Source of the DNA: Clostridia bacterium
GTDB taxonomy: Bacteria > Bacillota > Clostridia > Oscillospirales > CAG-272
Assembly (NCBI GenBank): GCA_017412045.1
Contig: JAFQOX010000134.1
Span: 1-44,037 of the forward strand
DNA length: 44,037 nucleotides
Direction: 5' to 3'
The position numbers were made by a program, and so were the translations under genes. The notes under the pieces are model-generated. The model was not told the origin of the DNA. It did no database searches and saw nothing but the letters and a program-made list of their open reading frames with translations. Position 1 is the first letter of the stretch. Each line of letters opens with the position of its first letter. Positions 40,006-44,037 of this stretch are shown one piece after another.

Positions 40006-41415
40006 TTATATCGTTTCTACCTTGATCAGGTTGGTCGTACCGGATTTACCCGTGACACCGCCCGTGATAACGATGGTGTCACCGCGGTTCAGCTTCAGTT
40101 CCTTCTTCGCGTAGTTCTTCGCGTGATAGAAAAGAACCTCCGTCGAAGGAAATTCCTCTGCCAGCGCAGGGATAACACCCCAGGAAAGGGCGAGCTTTCT
40201 CCAGGCCTTCTCCGTCGTCGTCATGCCGATGATGTCAGTGGGCGCGCGGAAACGGGATACCATGCGCGCGGTCATACCGGACATGGAGCAGACCATGATC
40301 ACCTTTGCCTGAATGTCGATCGCCATGCCGCAGGTAGAATGGGAAATCGCGTCGGACGCGTTCTGGATCTTGAATTTATAGGTGCGGAACTGCTCCTCGT
40401 AATTGATGTTGCGTTCCGCCTCCTCCGCGATCTTGGACATCGTTTTGACGGTCAGGACGGGATGCTTACCCGCCGCCGTTTCACCCGAAAGCATGATCGC
40501 GCTCGTGCCGTCGTAAACGGCGTTCGCAACGTCGGAAATTTCCGCTCTGGTCGGACGGGGATTGTTGATCATGGATTCCAGCATTTCGGTCGCGGTAATG
40601 ACGCGCTTACCGAGCAAGCGGCATTTCGTGATCAGATCCTTCTGTACTGCGGGCAATTCCTCGAAGGGAATTTCGACACCGAGGTCGCCTCGCGCAACCA
40701 TGATGCCGTCGCAGTAATCACAGATTTCTTCGATATTGTTTACACCCGCGCGGTTTTCGATCTTCGCAATGATGTCGATATCGTCGCCGCCGTGCTGGCG
40801 CATGAAGGCTTTGAGGTCGATCAGATCTTCCTTCAGGGAGACGAAGGATGCCGCGACGAAATCCACGCCGTTTTCAATGCCGAAGGCAAGGTCCGCTTTG
40901 TCCTGTTCGCTGAGATAGGGACCGCTCATCAGCTTGCCGGGGAAGCTCATACTCTTACGGTTGGACATTTCGCCTCCCTCGATGACGGTACAAACCGCCT
41001 CGGTGGGGGTCAGGGAGATGACCTCGAAAATAACGAGACCGTTATTGACGAGAATGTGGTCGCCGATGTCGATATTCTCGCAGAGCTGCTTGTACGTAAC
41101 GGAAACGCGCGTCTCATCACCCTCGATGTCGTCTGTGGTAAACGTAAAGGTGTCGCCCTCGCGAACGACGACCTTATCGTTCTTGAAGGTTTTGATGCGG
41201 TATTCCGGCCCCTTGGTATCCAGCATGATGGCAATGGGAAGATTCAGCTTCTCTCTGACCTTTTTGATCAGATCGATCGTCGCCTTGTGCTGTTCATGCG
41301 TTCCGTGGGAAAAGTTCAGACGGGCAACATTCATGCCCGCGAGAGCCATTTCCGTCAAGACCTCCTCCTTGGAAGAGGCGGGACCGATGGTGCATACGAT
41401 TTTTGTTTTCCTCAT
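40006..41415 (-). CDS. pyk: Pyruvate kinase
   Basis: The 469-residue protein has KTKIVCTIGPASS at the start, LNFSHG, MLDTKGPEYR, the Mg-binding KIENRAGVNNIEEI block, VARGDLGVEIP and ETAAGKHP. It converts phosphoenolpyruvate and ADP to pyruvate and ATP, the last step of glycolysis. It lacks the extra C-terminal phosphohistidine domain seen in many Bacillota enzymes. AAAGGA precedes the ATG. It lies in a series of minus-strand genes with short gaps. Confidence 0.97.
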   Translation of the reverse strand: MRKTKIVCTIGPASSKEEVLTEMALAGMNVARLNFSHGTHEQHKATIDLIKKVREKLNLPIAIMLDTKGPEYRIKTFKNDKVVVREGDTFTFTTDDIEGDETRVSVTYKQLCENIDIGDHILVNNGLVIFEVISLTPTEAVCTVIEGGEMSNRKSMSFPGKLMSGPYLSEQDKADLAFGIENGVDFVAASFVSLKEDLIDLKAFMRQHGGDDIDIIAKIENRAGVNNIEEICDYCDGIMVARGDLGVEIPFEELPAVQKDLITKCRLLGKRVITATEMLESMINNPRPTRAEISDVANAVYDGTSAIMLSGETAAGKHPVLTVKTMSKIAEEAERNINYEEQFRTYKFKIQNASDAISHSTCGMAIDIQAKVIMVCSMSGMTARMVSRFRAPTDIIGMTTTEKAWRKLALSWGVIPALAEEFPSTEVLFYHAKNYAKKELKLNRGDTIVITGGVTGKSGTTNLIKVETI

Positions 41416-41457
41416 AAGTAGATTCCTTTCCGGTACAATTTATTTGATATAATAATC

Positions 41458-42030
41458 TTATCTGGATACGTAGGTAACGACGACCTTTTCACCGCCGAAA
41501 TAGCGCATACCCGTCAGAACCTTGGCGGAAGCGGTAAAGTAAACGGCGGTTTTCTTTCCGTTGATACGAAAAACGGCGAAATACAGGTCGTCCGTATTTT
41601 TGCCTGCGGAATAATCGAGCGTCGCTTCGCATGCCTTCGCAAACGCCGCGTAATCCGCGTCACCCGCGGGATAAACGCCTTCGTTTTCGCTGAGCTTGAC
41701 TTTCAGAACCTCTTTGGCGTTGTTGTAACCGTTATATTGATAAACGTGCAGATAACCCTGCGTTACGATATACATATATTCGATCTTGGTCAGCTTCCAC
41801 GTGAAAAACCACATGATCAGCAGGAAAAGCGGAAGGATCGCGATCACGGGACCCATTTTGACCAGGACGAGAAATACGAAGCAATAAGCGAGCGCAAACG
41901 CGAGATACGTCAGTATAAAAAGAAATCTCTGGGTTCTGATCTTGCCGTCGGGCTTACGGGCAACCGCAAATTCCGCGTAATTCGCCCCCGCGTTTTCCTC
42001 GGTAAAGGGAATTCCTTTTGGTCTTGCCAT
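41458..42030 (-). CDS. Uncharacterised protein with two membrane helices
   Basis: The 190-residue protein has a short soluble start (MARPKGIPFTEENAGANYAE), two hydrophobic helices at about 36-57 and 61-78, and a C-terminal domain of about 110 residues ending FGGEKVVVTYVSR. Similar small membrane proteins of Clostridia are annotated as hypothetical. AAGAGG precedes the ATG. It is 33 bp downstream of the HAD phosphatase and 42 bp upstream of pyk, so it is probably in their operon. Function unknown. Confidence 0.75.
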   Translation of the reverse strand: MARPKGIPFTEENAGANYAEFAVARKPDGKIRTQRFLFILTYLAFALAYCFVFLVLVKMGPVIAILPLFLLIMWFFTWKLTKIEYMYIVTQGYLHVYQYNGYNNAKEVLKVKLSENEGVYPAGDADYAAFAKACEATLDYSAGKNTDDLYFAVFRINGKKTAVYFTASAKVLTGMRYFGGEKVVVTYVSR

Positions 42031-42063
42031 TTTTCAAAAACCTCTTTTCTGCATCAATAACGT

Positions 42064-42870
42064 TTATTTGATTTTTTCCAGAAGCTCCGAGCAGTCCCTC
42101 ATGATGAATTCGGGCTTCACGTCGCTCTCCTCTACGTCCTTCATCGTGGATTCGCCGCTGAGAACGAGCAGAGAATGGATGCCCGCCGCTACGCCGCAGG
42201 CAATATCCGTATAGACACGGTCGCCGATCACGAGCGTCGTATCCCGATTGACCAGCGGGTCCTTCTTTGCGATGCGCTCCATCGCCGCCAGAGGCATTTC
42301 CGGACGGGGCTTTCCGATAAAGTGGGGATTTTTGCCCGTCGCGTTGCAGATCATCGTCGCAACGGAGCCGCAATCGGGAACGTATCCGTATTCGGTGGGG
42401 CATACCCAGTCGGGATTTGCCGCGATATAAGGAATATCCTTGAGCGTCAGAAGCTTGGAAACGTCGTCCAGCTTCTTATAGGTCAGCTCCGTATCGTAGC
42501 CCATCACGACGCCCTCGATGTCGTCGGAATAGTCCACGTACACGCGCACGCCCGCATCGGCAAGCTCCTTTTTAAAGGATTCCGTACCGCTGACGTAGAA
42601 GCGGAGACCGGGATGGTTTTTCATCAGGTAATCCGCCGTCGCCTGGGAGGACGTGATGAAGTCCTCGTATTTCGCGGGAATGCCGAGCTTTTCCAGCTTT
42701 TTTACGTAGTCGTTGACGCTTTTGGAGGAGTTGTTCGTCATGAAAAGATAGGTTTTGCCCTGCGCCTTGATCGTATCGAGCAGAGTCTTGGTAAACGGGA
42801 AGAGATTGTTGCCCAGATAGAGCGTACCGTCCATATCAAAAAGAAAAAGTCTGATCTTTGAAAAATCCAT
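42064..42870 (-). CDS. HAD-IIA family sugar or nucleotide phosphatase (NagD-like)
   Basis: This 268-residue protein shows HAD motif I FLFDMDGTLY (Asp12, Asp14), motif II FMTNNSS, a long IIA cap between them and motif III, and motif IV VIGDRVYTDIACG. Such enzymes dephosphorylate sugar phosphates or nucleotides; the substrate is unknown, p-nitrophenylphosphatase and phosphoglycolate phosphatase types are alternatives. I chose the ATG at 42870; a GTG at 42876 is also possible. Confidence 0.88.
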   Translation of the reverse strand: MDFSKIRLFLFDMDGTLYLGNNLFPFTKTLLDTIKAQGKTYLFMTNNSSKSVNDYVKKLEKLGIPAKYEDFITSSQATADYLMKNHPGLRFYVSGTESFKKELADAGVRVYVDYSDDIEGVVMGYDTELTYKKLDDVSKLLTLKDIPYIAANPDWVCPTEYGYVPDCGSVATMICNATGKNPHFIGKPRPEMPLAAMERIAKKDPLVNRDTTLVIGDRVYTDIACGVAAGIHSLLVLSGESTMKDVEESDVKPEFIMRDCSELLEKIK

Positions 42871-42904
42871 AGTCACATCGTCCTTTCAGAATCATTAAAA
42901 TCGT

Positions 42905-42966
42905 TTAGGGATTGTTTGAAAAATAGCCGCTTTTGGGTGTGTTGTCATTTTTCAAACAAGCCCTAA
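42905..42966. mobile_element. 62-bp MITE-like element with terminal inverted repeats
   Basis: TTAGGGATTGTTTGAAAAAT at one end and ATTTTTCAAACAAGCCCTAA at the other are inverted repeats of each other (one mismatch), around a 22-bp core. The same ends bound the 167-bp element at 43871-44037. The right end overlaps the stop codon of the AraC gene. Confidence 0.8.
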
Positions 42967-43799
42967 ATCACCGCAGCCGTCTTTTCCCTGTACGCGCTCG
43001 GAGAAAGTCCGAATTTTTCATGGAAAAGCGTGCTGAAATACGAGGAGTTCTCATAGCCGCAAAGCCGGGAAATCTCCGCCACGGAAAGGTCCGTGGTGAA
43101 AAGATAGAATTTCGCCTTGCGCAGACGCTCCGAGATCAGGTATTCCTTTGGCGCCGCGCCCACCGTCTTTTTGAAGAAGCGGTAGAACGAGTCCTCGGAA
43201 AGTCCCATCAGATCGGAGAGCTCCTTCATCGGGCAGAATTTATCCAGCCGTTCGCCGATACGGAGCAGAACGGGGGAAAGCTTGGCGAAGCGCGCCATCA
43301 CCATACCGCCGTCCGATTTCGGAAAGCTTCTTCTGAGAACGGCAAGCGCCAGCTGATAGAGCGACATATTGACGAAAAGCGCGTTTTCCAATCTCGTGTT
43401 CGTCAGCTCGCTTTCCGCAAAGGTCTGATAAATCGAAGCGCAAAGCGCCGCCAGACTGCCGTCGGGATCCTCCTGCTTCGTCGGAACGGCAAAAAGCGAG
43501 AAAATCCGCAAATTCGAAAAAACGCGATAATCGGCGGCAATCCAGATGACCTCACAGCCCTTTTCAGCCGAAACGCGGTACGCCGTATCGTACGGAACCG
43601 TCAGAACCGTTCCCGTATCGCAAACGGTCTCCTCATCGTTCATGCAAAACGAAATTTTGCCCTTGCGAACCAGAAAGAAAAGCTCAAACGGCATACGTTC
43701 GCCCTCAAAAACCGTTTGCTCGGAAAACACCCTTTCATCCGCACCCATAAAACGGATCTCCAATTGGTTTTCCATCAGCGAATAGCTGTCGTAAATCAT
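42963..43799 (-). CDS. AraC-family transcriptional regulator
   Basis: I choose the ATG at 43799 (278 residues), after AAAGGGG; the longer reading to 43904 runs through a MITE and has no family similarity. The N-terminal half is a cupin-like sensor domain. The C-terminal half has two helix-turn-helix motifs: MKELSDLMGLSEDSFYRFFK and VAEISRLCGYENSSYFSTLF, then FGLSPSAYRE, the AraC signature. It probably senses a small molecule and activates nearby or distant metabolic genes. The stop codon lies in a MITE terminus, so the last codons may have been altered by insertion. Its target is unknown. Confidence 0.87.
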   Translation of the reverse strand: MIYDSYSLMENQLEIRFMGADERVFSEQTVFEGERMPFELFFLVRKGKISFCMNDEETVCDTGTVLTVPYDTAYRVSAEKGCEVIWIAADYRVFSNLRIFSLFAVPTKQEDPDGSLAALCASIYQTFAESELTNTRLENALFVNMSLYQLALAVLRRSFPKSDGGMVMARFAKLSPVLLRIGERLDKFCPMKELSDLMGLSEDSFYRFFKKTVGAAPKEYLISERLRKAKFYLFTTDLSVAEISRLCGYENSSYFSTLFHEKFGLSPSAYREKTAAVI

Positions 43800-43870
43800 A
43801 ATCCAAAGCCCCTTTACCCAAAACGAAATCGTGCTTTTACGGATTCCTCTGCCGAAAAGCAACATTTTCA

Positions 43871-44037
43871 CTAGGGCTTGTTTGAAAAATAGCGACATGA
43901 CCAAAAGTGAGGAATTTTTTCGTAGAACAAGCTGATTTTTTGCAGAAATACGATATGTATTTCAAAAAAAATAAGCGCAGTTATGCGGAAAAATAACCGC
44001 TTTTTGGGCGTGTTGTCATTTTTCAAACAAGCCCTAA
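43871..44037. mobile_element. 167-bp MITE-like element at the window end
   Basis: The left end CTAGGGCTTGTTTGAAAAAT and the right end ATTTTTCAAACAAGCCCTAA (44018-44037) are inverted repeats; similarity extends inward to about 40 bp (GCGACATGACCAAAAGTG against the complement of the right end). The core is AT-rich and has no ORF. It could extend past the window edge, but the end matches a terminal repeat exactly. Confidence 0.75.

Overview
The window looks like a chromosome segment of a Gram-positive, Clostridia-like member of the Bacillota, probably gut or rumen associated. This is an inference from AGGAGG-type ribosome binding sites, a DivIVA-domain protein, BspA-type leucine-rich-repeat surface proteins, many TTGACA/TATAAT promoters with 16-17 bp spacers, and family resemblance. 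No rRNA gene is present and I cannot name a genus.

The flanks are mostly ordinary. Positions 1-10.3 kb hold the start of a DivIVA-like coiled-coil protein with 105-bp tandem repeats, an SGNH hydrolase and an FkbM methyltransferase, a Pth2-type peptidyl-tRNA hydrolase with a Nudix protein, tRNA-Tyr, a wall-anchored 5'-nucleotidase, and a MoxR ATPase paired with a DUF2201/VWA protein. Positions 34.3-44 kb hold a GH1 glycosidase, an ADP-ribose pyrophosphatase, a PutP-like symporter, a 1-phosphofructokinase, pyruvate kinase, a HAD-IIA phosphatase, two uncharacterised proteins and an AraC regulator.

The core is a type III-B CRISPR-Cas island at about 10.4-25.8 kb. In order it holds: a minus-strand CRISPR leader relic; a reverse transcriptase-Cas1 fusion and Cas2; a leader and seven-repeat array; then one transcript from a strong promoter carrying cas6, a divergent Cmr1-like RAMP, an HD-less Cas10/Cmr2 with an intact GGDD motif, cmr3, cmr4, cmr5 and cmr6. 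These are followed by a CorA-like membrane protein, a Card1/Can2-like CARF nuclease, a second degenerate array and a DEDDh exonuclease. Cas10 lacks a DNase domain, so interference probably relies on Cmr4 RNA cleavage plus nucleotide signalling to the two effectors. The clearest new observation is that Cmr6 ends in a Pro-linked domain of about 65 residues that is visibly homologous to the N-terminal domain of the CorA-like effector. This suggests direct docking between the RNA-guided complex and its membrane effector. Both array-like loci at the left and centre are followed by a hairpin and a similar structured, possibly non-coding RNA whose stem shows compensatory change. Terminal CRISPR repeats are interrupted by palindromic elements, and leader relics point outward at both edges.

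At 25.9-34.3 kb lies a second unusual block: a secreted BspA-type LRR lipoprotein and two large paralogues with zinc ribbon, TIR domain, one membrane helix, and extracellular Cys/His-rich and LRR segments. These have Toll-like-receptor-like parts with the TIR end first, and both keep the putative catalytic TIR glutamate. Several small dispersed repeats and MITE-like elements are scattered through the window.
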